Below are positions 1 to 14,151 of a stretch of DNA of 64,000 nt, piece by piece; positions within the stretch are counted from its first letter, which is position 1; every line of letters starts with the position of its first letter. The position numbers were made by a program, and so were the translations under genes. The DNA comes from Pterois miles (taxonomy: Eukaryota; Chordata; Actinopteri; Perciformes; Scorpaenidae): NCBI GenBank assembly GCA_947000775.1, contig CAMQGK010000425.1, positions 124,001 to 188,000 of the forward strand, in the 5' to 3' direction. The notes beneath the pieces are model-generated. The model made no database searches. It was not told the origin of the DNA and was given only the letters and a program-made list of their open reading frames with translations.

Positions 1-239
1 TGGTGGGGTGCGTCATTCATCAGAAGTGGGAGGGGAATAAGAATTTTTTAATTGAAAAGGGGGAGGTGAAAATCAAAAAAAATTAAGTATAAGTTTAAAA
101 AAAAAAAAAAAAAAATAATGGTTTTTAATATAATTTTAAATTAATTTAAAGAAGAAGATTAATATAAAAAAAAATAGAATGAGATGAGAATAGGATAATG
201 TAAAGGGTGGAGTTTTTTTTTTTTTTATATAAAATCAGT
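1..239 (+). repeat. Degenerate, C-depleted copy of the array monomer
   Basis: This stretch has no plausible gene. It can be aligned by eye, in order, to the monomer from the 'cttgtggtccgtcatcc' region through 'gggaatcagcat', 'aataatggtg', 'gaagaagattcatg' and 'atgagactg' to 'atcagtccag', where normal monomer sequence resumes near position 235. Almost every cytosine of the monomer is missing or replaced by A, T or G, and A and T runs are stretched (about 20 A near 99-117 and 14 T near 213-226). Positions 121-180 contain no C at all. The pattern resembles poor consensus base calling at a contig edge more than ordinary decay, because the next monomer is nearly canonical. The homology is clear; the cause is inferred. 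Confidence 0.8.
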
Positions 240-2504
240 CCAGTGTGTAAAGTGTGGTGCTGAAGGCGGTTCAGTGTGTTGAGTGGACTGCTGTGGTGCT
301 GGAGCTTCCTCACATCAGACTGGTTGTGTGATGCTGCTGGCTTGGTGTGGTTCGGTTGTCGTCCACTCTCCGGGAAGAGTCCTGTCCTGTGAGATCAGAA
401 ACAAGTCAGGAATCTGGATCCTTCTCTTAGTCTGCTGTCAGTGTCTCCAAGAGCTTCAGCTATAATAATCAACTATGAAGACTAATTCATGTTGAAATAA
501 ATCTGCATTGATCAGTGGTGTCACAGGTTATATGAGTCTGGAAAACATGTGTAGGCTTCATCTTGGACACTACTGAAGCTGGCTGCAGCTACATATTTAC
601 TGTGGTACCAATCTTCTTGTCTAACTGTTGGCTAGAAAATCAATATTCATATTTCCCAAAATGACAAAATGTTCCTTTAATGTGCAGCTTACTTACGTCG
701 TCCATGAAAACACAGGCGTTTCCGTCCGTTCTGTCCGTCTTGTGGTCCGTCATCCATCTGACCTGGTCGGGAATCAGCATTTCTTCATTGTTGTAAAGGA
801 GCCGCTGAACTACAGCAACACTCAGTCTGAGTCTCTGTAAAAATACAAATAAATAATGGTGTTTTATATAACCTTCAACTGATTTACGACTGAAGAAGAT
901 TCATGTTAACCAACATCAGTATGAGACAGAACACAGGATCATGTTACATGGCTGAGTTTTTGTTTTTTTGACAAATATAAACATGAGATCAGTCCAGCGT
1001 GTAAAGCTGAAGACCTGAAGGCGGTTCAGTGTGTTGAGTGGACTGCTGTGGTGCTGGAGCTTCCTCACATCAGACTGGTTGTGTGATGCTGCTGGCTTGG
1101 TGTGGTTCGGTTGTCGTCCACTCTCCGGGAAGAGTCCTGTCCTGTGAGATCAGAAACAAGTCAGGAAAGTGGATCCTTCTCTTAGTCTGCTGTCAGTGAC
1201 TCCCAGACTTCAGCTATAATGATCAACTATGAAGACTAATTCATGTTGAAATAAATCTGCATTGATCAGTGGTGTCACAGGTTATATGAGTCTGGAAAAC
1301 ATGTGTAGGCTTCATCTTGGACACTACTGAAGCTGGCTGCAGCTACATATTTACAGTGGTACCAACCTTGTTGTCTAACTGTTGGCTAGAAAATAAATAT
1401 TCATATTTCCCAAAATGACAAAATGTTCCTTTAATGTGCAGCTTACTTACGTCGTCCATGAAAACACAGGCGTTTCCGTCCGTTCTGTCCGTCTTGTGGT
1501 CCGTCATCCATCTGACCTGGTCGGGAATCAGCATTTCTTCATTGTTGTAAAGGAGCCGCTGAACTACAGCAACACTCAGTCTGAGTCTCTGTAAAAATAC
1601 AAATAAATAATGGTGTTTTATATAACCTTCAACTGATTTACTACTGAAGAAGATTCATGTTAACCAACATCAGTATGAGACTGAACACAGGATCATGTTA
1701 CATGGCTGAATTTATGTTTTTTTGACTGATATAAACATGAGATCAGTCCAGTGTGTAAAGTATGGTGCTGAAGGCGGTTCAGTGTGTTGAGTGGACTGCT
1801 GTGGTGCTGGAGCTTCCTCACATCAGACTGGTTGTGTGATGCTGCTGGCTTGGTGTGGTTCGGTTGTCGTCCACTCTCCGGGAAGAGTCCTGTCCTGTGA
1901 GATCAGAAACAAGTCAGGAATGTGGATCCTTCTCTTAGTCTGCTGTCAGTGACTCCCAGACTTCAGCTATAATGATCAACTATGAAGACTAATTCATGTT
2001 GAAATAAATCTGCATTGATCAGTGGTGTCACAGGTTATATGAGTCTGGAAAACATGTGTAGGCTTCATCTTGGACACTACTGAAGCTGGCTGCAGCTACA
2101 TATTTACTGTGGTAACAATCTTGTTGTCTAAGTGTTGGCTAGAAAATCAATATGCATATTTCCCAAAATGACAAAATGTTCCTTTAGAGTGCAGCTTACT
2201 TACGTCGTCCATGAAAACACAGGCGTTTCCGTCCGTTCTGTCCGTCTTGTGGTCCGTCATCCATCTGACGTTGTCAGGAATCAGCATTTCTTCATTGTTG
2301 TAAAGATGTAAAGGAGCCGCTGAACTACAGCAACACTCAGTCTGAGTCTCTGTAAAAATACAAATAAATAATGGTGTTTTATATAACCTTCAACTGATTT
2401 ACTATTGAAAAAGATTCATGTTAACAAACCTCAGTATGAGACTGAACACAGGATCATGTTACATGGTTGAATTTATGTTTTTTTGACAGATATAAACATG
2501 ACAT

Positions 2505-2646
2505 CAGTCCAGTGTGTAAAGTGTGGAGCTGAAGGTGGTTCAGTGTGTTGAGTGGACTGCTGTGGTGCTGGAGCTCAGTCCAGTGTGTAAAGTATGGTGC
2601 TGAAGGCGGTTCAGTGTGTTGAGTGGACTGCTGTGGTGCTGGAACT
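2505..2646 (+). repeat. 71-bp internal tandem duplication (unit 4)
   Basis: Within the monomer, the segment from cagtccag to ctggagct occurs twice in direct succession (2505-2575 and 2576-2646), joined at gagct|cagtcc. The copies differ at a few sites (gtgtgg versus gtatgg). The same junction recurs in six other units, which points to one origin followed by spread within the array. Confidence 0.9.
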
Positions 2647-4560
2647 TCCTCACATCAGACTGGTTGTGTGATGCTGCTGGCTTGGTGTGGTTCTGTTGTC
2701 GTCCACTCTCCGGGAAGAGTCCTGTCCTGTGAGATCAGAAACAAGTCAGGAATGTGGATCCTTCTCTTAGTCTGCTGTCAGTGACTCCCAGAGATTCAGC
2801 TATAATGATCAACTATGAAGACTAATTCATGTTGAAATAAATCTGCATTGATCAGTGGTGTCACAGGTTATATGAGTCTGGAAAACATGTGTAGGCTTCA
2901 TCTTGGACACTACTGAAGCTGGCTGCAGCTACATATTTACTGTGGGAACAATCTTCTTGTCTAAGTGTTGGCTAGAAAATCAATATGCATATGTCCCAAA
3001 ATGACAAAATGTTCCTTTAGAGAGCAGCTTACTTAGGTCGTCCAGGAAAACACAGGCGTTTCCGTCCGTTCTGTCCGTCTTGTGGTCCGTCATCCATCTG
3101 ACCTGGTCGGGAATCAGCATTTCTTCATTGTTGTAAAGATGTAAAGGAGCCGCTGAACTACAGCAACACTCAGTCTGAGTCGCTGTAAAAACACAAATAA
3201 ATAATGGTGTTTTATATAACCTTCAACTGATTTACTACTGAAGAAGATTCATGTTAACCAACATCAGTATGAGACTGAACACAGGATCATGTTACATGGC
3301 TGAATTTATGTTTTTTTGAGTGATATAAACATGAGATCAGTCCAGTGTGTAAAGTGTGGAGCTGAAGGCGGTTCAGTGTGTTGAGTGGACTGCTGTGGTG
3401 CTGGAGCTTCCTCACATCAGACTGGTTGTGTGATGCTGCTGGCTTGGTGTGGTTCGGTTGTCGTCCACTCTCCGGGAAGAGTCCTGTCCTGTGAGATCAG
3501 AAACAAGTCAGGAATGTGGATCCTTCTCTTAGTCTGCTGTCAGTGTCTCAAAGAGCGTCAGCTATAATAATCAACTACGAAGACTAATTCATGTTGAAAT
3601 AAATCTGCATTGATCAGCGGTGTCAAAGGTTATATGAGTCTGGAAAACATGTGTAGGCTTCATCTTGGACACTACTGAAGCTGGCTGCAGCTACATATTT
3701 ACTGCGGTAACAATCTTCTTGTCTAACTGTTGGCTATAAAATCAATATGCATATTTCCCAAAATGACAAAATGTTCCTTTCGAATGCAGCTTACTTACGT
3801 CGTCCATAAAAACACAGGCGTTTCCGTCCGTTCTGTCCGTCTTGTGGTCCGTCATCCATCTGACCTGGTCGGGAATCAGCATTTCTTCATTGATGTAAAG
3901 GTGTAAAGGAGCCACTGAACTACAGCAACACTCAGTCTGAGTCTCTGTACAAACACTAATAAATAATGGTGTTTTATATAAACTTCAACTGATTTACTAC
4001 TGAAGAAGATTCATTTTAACCAACATCAGTATGAGACTGAACACAGGATCATGTTACATGGCTGAATTTATGTTTTTTTGACTGATATAAACATGACATC
4101 AGTCCAGTGTGTAAAGTGTGGAGCTGAAGGTGGTTCAGTGTGTTGAGTGGACTGCTGTGGTGCTGGAGCTTCCTCACATCAGACTGGTTGTGTGATGCTG
4201 CTGGCTTGGTGTGGTTCTGTTGTCGTCCACTCTCCGGGAAGAGTCCTGTCCTGTGAGATCAGAAACAAGTCAGGAATGTGGATCCTTCTCTAAGTCTGCT
4301 GTCAGTGTCTCAAAGAGAGTCAGCTATAATAATCAACTACGAAGACTAATTCATGTTGAAATAAATCTGCATTAATCAGCGGTGTCAAAGATTACATGAG
4401 TCTGGAAAACATGTGTAGGCTTCATCTTGGACACTACTGAAGCTGGCTGCAGCTACATATTTACTGCGGTAACAATCTTCTTGTCTAACTGTTGGCTAGA
4501 AAATCAATATGCATATTTCCCAAAATGACAAAATGTTCCTTTCGAGTGCAGCTTACTTAC

Positions 4561-4698
4561 GTCGTCCATGAAAACACAGGCGTTTCCGTCCGTTCTGTCC
4601 GTCTTGTGGTCCGTCATCCATCTGACCTGGTCGGGAATCAGCATTTCTTCATTGTTGTAAAGGAGCCGCTGAACTACAGCAACACTCAGTCTGAGTCT
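4561..4698 (-). other. Exon-like block, short class (138 nt), ordinary acceptor
   Basis: Minus-strand block bounded by the acceptor TTTTTACAG and the donor GAC|GTAAGTAAG. It is exactly 138 nt and open in phase 0-0, so it represents the many short monomers whose upstream flank is the common tctctgtaaaaatac form. The peptide begins RLRLSVAVV and ends CVFMDD. I do not recognise it. The splice signals are seen; exon function is inferred. Confidence 0.35.
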
Positions 4699-6829
4699 CT
4701 GTAAAAATACAAATAAATAATGGTGTTTTATATAACCTTCAACTGATTTACTACTGAAGAAGATTCATGTTAACCAACATCAGTATGAGACTGAACACAG
4801 GATCATGTTACATGGTTGAATTTATGTTTTTTTGACAGATATAAACATGAGATCAGTCCAGTGTGTAAAGTGTGGAGCTGAAGGTGGTTCAGTGTGTTGA
4901 GTGGACTGCTGTGGTGCTGGAACTTCCTCACATCAGACTGGTTGTGTGATGCTGCTGGCTTGGTGTGGTTCTGTTGTCGTCCACTCTCCGGGAAGAGTCC
5001 TGTCCTGTGAGATCAGAAACAAGTCAGGAATGTGGATCCTTCTCTTAGTCTGCTGTCAGTGTCTCCCAGAGATTCAGCTATAATGATCAACTATGAAGAC
5101 TAATTCATGTTGAAATAAATCTGCATTGATCAGTGGTGTCACAGGTTATATGAGTCTGGAAAACATGTGTAGGCTTCATCTTGGACACTACTGAAGCTGG
5201 CTGCAGCTACATATTTACTGTGGGAACAATCTTCTTGTCTAAGTGTTGGCTAGAAAATCAATATGCATATTTCCCAAAAGGAAAAAATTTTCCTTTAGAG
5301 AGCAGCTTACTTACGTCGTCCAGGAAAACACAGGCGTTTCCGTCCGTTCTGTCCGTCTTGTGGTCCGTCATCCATCTGACCTGGTCGGGAATCAGCATTT
5401 CTTCATTGTTGTAAAGATGTAAAGGAGCCGCTGAACTACAGCAACACTCAGTCTGAGTCTCTGTAAAAACACAAATAAATAATGGTGTTTTATATAACCT
5501 TCAACTGATTTACTACTGAAGAAGATTCATGTTAACCAACATCAGTATGAGACTGAACACAGGATCATGTTACATGGCTGAATTTATGTTTTTTTGAGTG
5601 ATATAAACATGAGATCAGTCCAGTGTGTAAAGCGTGAGAGCTGAAGGCGGTTCAGTGTGTTAAGTGGACTGCTGTGGTGCTGGAGCTTCCTCACATCAGA
5701 CTGGTTGTGTGATGCTGCTGGCTTGGTGTGGTTCGGTTGTCGTCCACTCTCCGGGAAGAGTCCTGTCCTGTGAGATCAGAAACAAGTCAGGAATGTGGAT
5801 CCTTCTCTTAGTCTGCTGTCAGTGACTCCCAGACTTCAGCTATAATGATCAACTATGAAGACTAATTCATGTTGAAATAAATCTGCATTGATCAGTGGTG
5901 TCACAGGTTATATGAGTCTGGAAAACATGTGTAGGCTTCATCTTTGATACTACTGAAGCTGGCTGCAGCTACATATTTACAGTGGTACCAACCTTGTTGT
6001 CTAACTGTTGGCTAGAAAATCAATATTCATATTTCCCAAAATGACAAAATGTTCCTTTAATGTGCAGCTTACTTGCGTCGTCCATGAAAACACAGGCGTT
6101 TCCGTCCGTTCTGTCCGTCTTGAGGTCCGTCATCCATCTGACCTGGTCGGGAATCAGCATTTCTTCATTGTTGTAAAGGAGCCGCTGAACTACAGCAACA
6201 CTCAGTCTGAGTCTCTGTAAAAATACAAATAAATAATGGTGTTTTATATAACCTTCAACTGATTTACTACTGAAGAAGATTCATGTTAACCAAAATCAGT
6301 CTGAGACTGAACACAGGATCATGTTACATGGCTGAATTTATGTTTTTTTGACTCATATAAACATGAGATCAGTCCAGTGTGTAAAGTGTGGAGCTGAAGG
6401 CGGTTCAGTGTGTTGAGTGGACTGCTGTGGTGCTGGAGCTTCCTCACATCAGACTGGTTGTGTGATGCTGCTGGCTTGGTGTGGTTCGGTTCATGTCCAC
6501 TCTCCGGGAAGAGTCCTGTCCTGTGAGATCAGAAACAAGTCAGAAATCTGGATCCTTCTCTTAGTCTGCTGTCAGTGTCTCCCAGACTTCAGCTATAATA
6601 ATCAACTATGAAGACTAAATCATGTTGAAATAAATCTGCATTGATCAGTGGTGTCATAGGTTATATGAGTCTGGAAAACATGTGTAGGCTTCATCTTTGA
6701 TACTACTGAAGCTGGCTGCAGCTACATATTTACAGTGGTAACAAACGTCTTGTCTAACTGTTCACTATAAAATCAATATTCATATTTCCCAAAATGACAA
6801 AATGTTCCTTTAGAGTGCAGCTTACTTAC

Positions 6830-6967
6830 GTCGTCCATAAAAACACAGGCGTTTCCGTCCGTTCTGTCCGTCTTGTGGTCCGTCATCCATCTGACCTGGT
6901 CGGGAATCAGCATTTCTTCATTGTTGTAAAGGAGCCGCTGAACTACAGCAACACTCAGTCTGAGTCT
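6830..6967 (-). other. Exon-like block, short class, TTTGTACAG acceptor
   Basis: 138-nt minus-strand block with donor GAC|GTAAGTAAG and the variant acceptor GTTTGTACAG (plus strand ctgtacaaac). It is open throughout in phase 0. Equivalent blocks with the same acceptor variant lie at 15303-15440, 53569-53706, 55918-56055 and 59028-59165. Confidence 0.35.
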
Positions 6968-7876
6968 CTGTACAAACACTAATAAATAATGGTGTTTTAT
7001 ATAAACTTCAACTGATTTACTACTGAAGAAGATTCATGTTAACCAACATCAGTATGAGACTGAATACAGGATCATGTTACATGGCTGAATTTATGTTTTT
7101 TTGACTGATATAAACATGAGATCAGTCCAGTGTGTAAAGTGTGGAGCTGAAGGTGGTTCAGTGTGTTGAGTGGACTGCTGTGGTGCTGGAACTTCCTCAC
7201 ATCAGACTGGTTGTGTGATGCTGCTGGCTTGGTGTGGTTCTGTTGTCGTCCACTCTCCGGGAAGAGTCCTGTCCTGTGAGATCAGAAACAAGTCAGGAAT
7301 GTGGATCCTTCTCTTAGTCTGCTGTCAGTGACTCCCAGAGATTCAGCTATAATGATCAACTATGAAGACTAATTCATGTTGAAATAAATCTGCATTGATC
7401 AGTGGTGTCACAGGTTATACGAGTCTGGAAAACATGTGTAGGCTTCGTCTTGGACACTACTGAAGCTGGCTGCAGCTACATATTTACTGCGGTAACAATC
7501 TTCTTGTCTAACTGTTGGCTAGAAAATCAATATGCATATTTCCCAAAATGACAAACTGTTCCTTTCGAATGCAGCTTACTTACGTCGTCCATAAAAACAC
7601 AGGCGTTTCCGTCCGTTCTGTCCGTCTTGTGGTCCGTCATCCATCTGACCTGGTCGGGAATCAGCATTTCTTCATTGTTGTAAAGGAGCCGCTGAACTAC
7701 AGCAACACTCAGTCTGAGTCTCTGTAAAAATACAAATAAATAATGGTGTTTTATATAAACTTCAACTGATTTACTACTGAAGAAGATTCATGTTAACCAA
7801 CATCAGCATGAGACTGAACACAGGATCATGTTACATGGCTGAATTTATGTTTTTTTGACTGATATAAACATGAGAT

Positions 7877-10800
7877 CAGTCCAGTGTGTAAAGTGTGGAG
7901 CTGAAGGCGGTTCAGTGTGTTGAGTGGACTGCTGTGGTGCTGGAGCTTCCTCACATCAGACTGGTTGTGTGATGCTGCTGGCTTGGTGTGGTTCGGTTGT
8001 CGTCCACTCTCCGGGAAGAGTCCTGTCCTGTGAGATCAGAAACAAGTCAGGAATCTGGATCCTTCTGTTAGTCTGCTGTCAGTGTCTCCCAGACTTCAGC
8101 TATAATAATCAACTATGAAGACTAATTCATGTTGAAATAAATCTGCATTGATCAGTGGTGTCACAGGTTATATGAGTCTGGAAAACATGTGTAGGCTTCA
8201 TCTTGGACACTACTGAAGCTGGCTGCAGCTACATATTTACAGTGGTACCAACCTTCTTGTCTAACTGTTGGCTAGAAAATAAATATTCATATTTCCCAAA
8301 ATGACAAAATGTTCCTTTAATGTGCAGCTTACTTACGTCGTCCATGAAAACACAGGCGTTTCCGTCCGTTCTGTCCGTCTTGAGGTCCGTCATCCATCTG
8401 ACCTGGTCGGGAATCAGCATTTCTTCATTGTTGTAAAGGTGTAGAGGAGCCGCTGAACTACAGCAACACTCAGTCTGAGTCTCTGTAAAAATACAAATAA
8501 ATAATGGTGTTTTATATAACCTTCAACTGATTTACTACTGAAGAAGATTCATGTTAACCAAAATCAGTCTGAGACTGAACACAGGATCATGTTAAATGGC
8601 TGAATTTATGTTTTTTTGACTCATATAAACATGAGATCAGTCCAGCGTGTAAAGCTGAAGAGCTGAAAGTGGTTCAGTGTGTTGAGTGGACTGCTGTGGT
8701 GCTGGAGCTTCCTTACATCAGACTGCTTGTGTGATGCTGCTGGATTGGTGTGGTTCGGTTGTCGTCCACTCTCCGGGAAGAGTCCTGTCCTGTGAGATCA
8801 GAAACAAGGCAGGAATGTGGATCCTTCTCTAAGTCTGCTGTCAGTGTCTCAAAGAGAGTCAGCTATAATAATCAACTACGAAGACTAATTCATGTTGAAA
8901 TATATCTGCATTAATCAGCGGTGTCAAAGATTACATGAGTCTGGAAAACATGTGTAGGCTTCATCTTGGACACTACTGAAGCTGGCTGCAGCTACATATT
9001 TACTGCGGTAACAATCTTCTTGTCTAACTGTTGGCTAGAAAATCAATATGCATATTTCCCAAAATGACAAAATGTTCCTTTAGAGTGCAGCTTACTTACG
9101 TCGTCCATGAAAACACAGGCGTTTCCGTCCGTTCTGTCCGTCTTGTGGTCCGTCATCCATCTGACCTGGTCGGGAATCAGCATTTCTTCATTGTTGTAAA
9201 GGAGCCGCTGAACTACAGCAACACTCAGTCTGAGTCTTTGTAAAAATACAAATAAATAATGGTGTTTTATATAACCTTCAACTGATTTACTACTGAAGAA
9301 GATTCATGTTAACCAAAATCAGTCTGAGACTGAACACAGGATCATGTTACATGGCTGAATTTATGTTTTTTTGACTCATATAAACTTGAGATCAGTCCAG
9401 TGTGTAAAGTGTGGAGCTGAAGGCGGTTCAGTGTGTTGAGTGGACTGCTGTGGTGCTGGAGCTTCCTCACATCAGACTGGTTGTGTGATGCTGTTGGCTT
9501 GGTGTGGTTCGGTTCATGTCCACTCTCCGGGAAGAGTCCTGTCCTGTGAGATCAGAAACAAGTCAGAAATCTGGATCCTTCTGTTAGTCTGCTGTCAGTG
9601 TCTCCCAGACTTCAGCTATAATAATCAACTATGAAGACTAATTCATGTTGAAATAAATCTGCATTGATCAGTGGTGTCATAGGTTATATGAGTCTGGAAA
9701 ACATGTGTAGGCTTCATCTTTGATACTACAGAAGCTGGCTGCAGCTACATATTTACAGTGGTAACAAACGTCTTGTCTAACTGTTGACTATAAAATCAAT
9801 ATTCATATTTCCCAAAATGAAAAAATGTTCCTTTAGAGAGCAGCTTACTTACGTCGTCCATAAAAACACAGGCGTTTCCGTCCGTTCTGTCCGTCTTGTG
9901 GTCTGTCATCCATCTGACCTGGTCGGGAATCAGCATTTCTTCATTGTTGTAAAGATGTAAAGGAGCCGCTGAACTACAGCAACACTCAGTCTGAGTCTCT
10001 GTAAAAATACAAATAAATAATGGTGTTTTATATAAACTTCAACTGATTTACTACTGAAGAAGATTCATGTTAACCAACATCAGTATGAGACTGAACACAG
10101 GATCATGTTACATGGCTGAATTTATGTTTTTTTGACTGATATAAACATGAGATCAGTCCAGTGTGTAAAGTGTGGTGCTGAAGGCGGTTCAGTGTGTTGA
10201 GTGGACTGCTGTGGTGCTGGAGCTTCCTCACATCAGACTGGTTGTGTGATGCTGCTGGCTTGGTGTGGTTCGGTTGTCGTCCACTCTCCGGGAAGAGTCC
10301 TGTCCTGTGAGATCAGAAACAAGTCAGGAATCTGGATCCTTCTGTTAGTCTGCTGTCAGTGTCTCCCAGACTTCAGCTATAATAATCAACTCTGAAGACT
10401 AATTCATGTTGAAATAAATCTGCATTGATCAATGGTGTCACAGGTTATATGAGTCTGGAAAACATGTGTAGGCTTCATCTTGGACACTACTGAAGCTGGC
10501 TGCAGCTACATATTTACTGTGGTAACAACCTTCTTGTCTAACTGTTGGCTAGAAAATAAATATTCATATTTCCCAAAATGACAAAATGTTCCTTTAATGT
10601 GCAGCTTACTTACGTCGTCCATGAAAACACAGGCGTTTCCGTCCGTTCTGTCCGTCTTGAGGTCCGTCATCCATCTGACCTGGTCGGGAATCAGCATTTC
10701 TTCATTGTTGTAAAGGTGTAAAGGAGCCGCTGAACTACAACAACACTCAGTCTGAGTCTCTGTAAAAATACAAATAAATAATGGTGTTTTATATAACCTT

Positions 10801-11310
10801 CAACTGATTTACTACTGAAGAAGATTCATGTTAACCAAAATCAGTCTGAGACTGAACACAGGATCATGTTACATGGCTGAATTTATGTTTTTTTGACTCA
10901 TATAAACATGAGATCAGTCCAGCGTGTAAAGCTGAAGAGCTGAAAGTGGTTCAGTGTGTTGAGTGGACTGCTGTGGTGCTGGAACTTCCTCACATCAGAC
11001 TGGTTGTGTGATGCTGCTGGCTTGGTGTGGTTCGGTTGTCGTCCACTCTCCGGGAAGAGTCCTGTCCTGTGAGATCAGAAACAAGTCAGGAATGGGGATC
11101 CTTCTCTAAGTCTGCTGTCAGTGTCTCAAAGAGAGTCAGCTATAATAATAAACTACGAAGACTAATTCATGTTGAAATAAATCTGCATTAATCAGCGGTG
11201 TCAAAGATTACATGAGTCTGGAAAACATGTGTAGGCTTCATCTTGGACACTACTGAAGCTGGCTGCAGCTACATATTTACTGCGGTAACAATCTTCTTGT
11301 CTAACTGTTG
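7877..11310. repeat. Three-monomer higher-order repeat, offset ~2,277 bp
   Basis: The units at 7924-9030 and 10201-11310 match with an offset of 2,277 bp and share diagnostic variants. These include 'aaaataaatattcat' after the gctag motif, 'cttgaggtccg' instead of 'cttgtggtccg', and 'agcgtgtaaagctgaagagctgaaagtgg' broken over the next unit start. The intervening unit (9440) is of another type. The same type reappears near 54 and 56 kb. Confidence 0.75.
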
Positions 11311-12431
11311 GCTAGAAAATCAATATGCATATTTCCCAAAATGACAAAATGTTCCTTTCGAATGCAGCTTACTTACGTCGTCCATAAAAACACAGGCGTT
11401 TCCGTCCGTTCTGTCCGTCTTGTGGTCCGTCATCCATCTGACCTGGTCGGGAATCAGCATTTCTTCATTGTTGTAAAGGAGCCGCTGAACTACAGCAACA
11501 CTCAGTCTGAGTCTCTGTAAAAATACAAATAAATAATGGTGTTTTATATAACCTTCAACTGATTTACTACTGAAGAAGATTCATGTTAACCAACATCAGT
11601 ATGAGACTGAACACAGGATCATGTTACATGGCTGAATTTATGTTTTTTTGACTGATATAAACATGAGATCAGTCCAGTGTGTAAAGTATGGTGCTGAAGG
11701 CGGTTCAGTGTGTTGAGTGGACTGCTGTGGTGCTGGAGCTTCCTCACATCAGACTGGTTGTGTGATGCTGCTGGCTTGGTGTGGTTCTGTTGTCGTCCAC
11801 TCTCCGGGAAGAGTCCTGTCCTGTGAGATCAGAAACAAGTCAGGAATGTGGATCCTTCTCTAAGTCTGCTGTCAGTGTCTCAAAGAGAGTCAGCTATAAT
11901 AATCAACTATGAAGACTAATTCATGTTGAAATAAATCTGCATTAATCAGCGGCGTCAAAGATTACATGAGTCTGGAAAACATGTGTAGGCTTCATCTTGG
12001 ACACTACTGAAGCTGGCTGCAGCTACATATTTACTGCGGTAACAATCTTCTTGTCTAACTGTTGGCTAGAAAATCAATATGCATATTTCCCAAAATGACA
12101 AAATGTTCCTTTAGAGTGCAGCTTACTTACGTCGTCCATGAAAACACAGGCGTTTCCGTCCGTTCTGTCCGTCTTGTGGTCCGTCATCCATCTGACGTTG
12201 TCAGGAATCAGCATTTCTTCATTGTTGTAAAGATGTAAAGGAGCCGCTGAACTACAGCAACACTCAGTATGAGTCTCTGTAAAAATACAAATAAATAATG
12301 GTGTTTTATACAACCTTCAACTGATTTACTATTGAAAAAGATTCATGTTAACAATCATCAGTATGAGACTGAACACAGGATCATGTTACATGGTTGAATT
12401 TATGTTTTTTTGACAGATATAAACATGACAT

Positions 12432-12573
12432 CAGTCCAGTGTGTAAAGTGTGGAGCTGAAGGTGGTTCAGTGTGTTGAGTGGACTGCTGTGGTGCTGGAG
12501 CTCAGTCCAGTGTGTAAAGTATGGTGCTGAAGGCGGTTCAGTGTGTTGAGTGGACTGCTGTGGTGCTGGAACT
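12432..12573 (+). repeat. 71-bp internal tandem duplication (unit 17)
   Basis: Same 71-bp direct duplication and the same gagct|cagtcc junction as at 2505-2646 (gtggactgctg at 12479 and 12550). Confidence 0.9.
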
Positions 12574-14009
12574 TCCTCACATCAGACTGGTTGTGTGATG
12601 CTGCTGGCTTGGTGTGGTTCTGTTGTCGTCCACTCTCCGGGAAGAGTCCTGTCCTGTGAGATCAGAAACAAGTCAGAAATCTGGATCCTTCTCTTAGTCT
12701 GCTGTCAGTGTCTCCCAGACTTCAGCTATAATAATCAACTATGAAGACTAATTCATGTTGAAATAAATCTGCATTGATCAGTGGTGTCATAGGTTATATG
12801 AGTCTGGAAAACATGTGTAGGCTTCATCTTTGACACTACTGAAGCTGGCTGCAGCTACATATTTACAGTGGTAACAAACGTCTTGTCTAACTGTTGGCTA
12901 TAAAATCAATATTCATATTTCCCAAAATGACAAAATTTTCCCTTAGAGAGCAGCTTACTTACGTCGTCCATAAAAACACAGGTGTTTCCGTCCGTTCTGT
13001 CCGTCTTGTGGTCCGTCATCCATCTGACCTGGTCGGGAATCAGCATTTCTTCATTGTTGTAAAGGAGCCGCTGAACTACAGCAACACTCAGTCTGAGTCT
13101 CTGTAAAAATACAAATAAATAATGGTGTTTTATATAACCTTCAACTGATTTATGACTGAAGAAGATTCATGTTAACCAACATCAGTATGAGACAGAACAC
13201 AGGATCATGTTACATGGCTGAGTTTTTGTTTTTTTGACAAATATAAACATGAGATCAGTCCAGCGTGTAAAGCTGAAGACCTGAAGGCGGTTCAGTGTGT
13301 TGAGTGGACTGCTGTGGTGCTGGAGCTTCCTCACATCAGACTGCTTGTGTGATGCTGCTGGCTTGGTGTGGTTCGGTTGTCGTCCACTCTCCGGGAAGAG
13401 TCCTGTCCTGTGAGATCAGAAACAAGTCAGGAAAGTGGATCCTTCTCTTAGTCTGCTGTCAGTGACTCCCAGACTTCAGCTATAATGATCAACTATGAAG
13501 ACTAATTCATGTTGAAATAAATCTGCATTGATCAGTGGTGTCACAGGTTATATGAGTCTGGAAAACATGTGTAGGCTTCAGATTGGACACTACTGAAGCT
13601 GGCTGCAGCTACATATTTACAGTGGTACCAACCTTGTTGTCTAACTGTTGGCTAGAAAATTAATATGCATATTTCCCAAAATGACAAAATTTTCCTTTAA
13701 TGTACAGCTTACTTACGTCGTCCATGAAAACACAGGCGTTTCCGTCCGTTCTGTCCGTCTTGTGGTCCGTCATCCATCTGACCTGGTCGGGAATCAGCAT
13801 TTCTTCATTGTTGTAAAGGAGCCGCTGAACTACAGCAACACTCAGTCTGAGTCTCTGTAAAAATACAAATAAATAATGGTGTTTTATATAACCTTCAACT
13901 GATTTACTACTGAAGAAGATTCATGTTAACCAAAATCAGTCTGAGACTGAACACAGGATCATGTTACATGGCTGAATTTATGTTTTTTTGACTCATATAA
14001 ACTTGAGAT

Positions 14010-14151
14010 CAGTCCAGTGTGTAAAGTGTGGAGCTGAAGGCGGTTCAGTGTGTTGAGTGGACTGCTGTGGTGCTGGAGCTCAGTCCAGTGTGTAAAGTAT
14101 GGTGCTGAAGGCGGTTCAGTGTGTTGAGTGGACTGCTGTGGTGCTGGAGCT
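14010..14151 (+). repeat. 71-bp internal tandem duplication (unit 19)
   Basis: Same junction and period, with gtggactgctg at 14057 and 14128. Here the second copy continues into a 'gagcttcc' rather than a 'gaacttcc' unit. Confidence 0.9.

Noticed and set aside
283..465. Open frame MDCCGAGASS... (60-64 codons), present in many monomers
   Set aside because: It starts with GTG, recurs once per repeat with the same sequence, and shows no conserved domain. In several units it is cut by a stop. It is best explained as a frame of the repeat opposite the candidate second exon.
4492..4704. Open frame MARKSICIFPK... (70 codons), present in many monomers
   Set aside because: It starts at a non-ATG codon, and its open length depends on the 8-bp indel class. 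It overlaps the minus-strand block with the better splice signals, so it is treated as a shadow.
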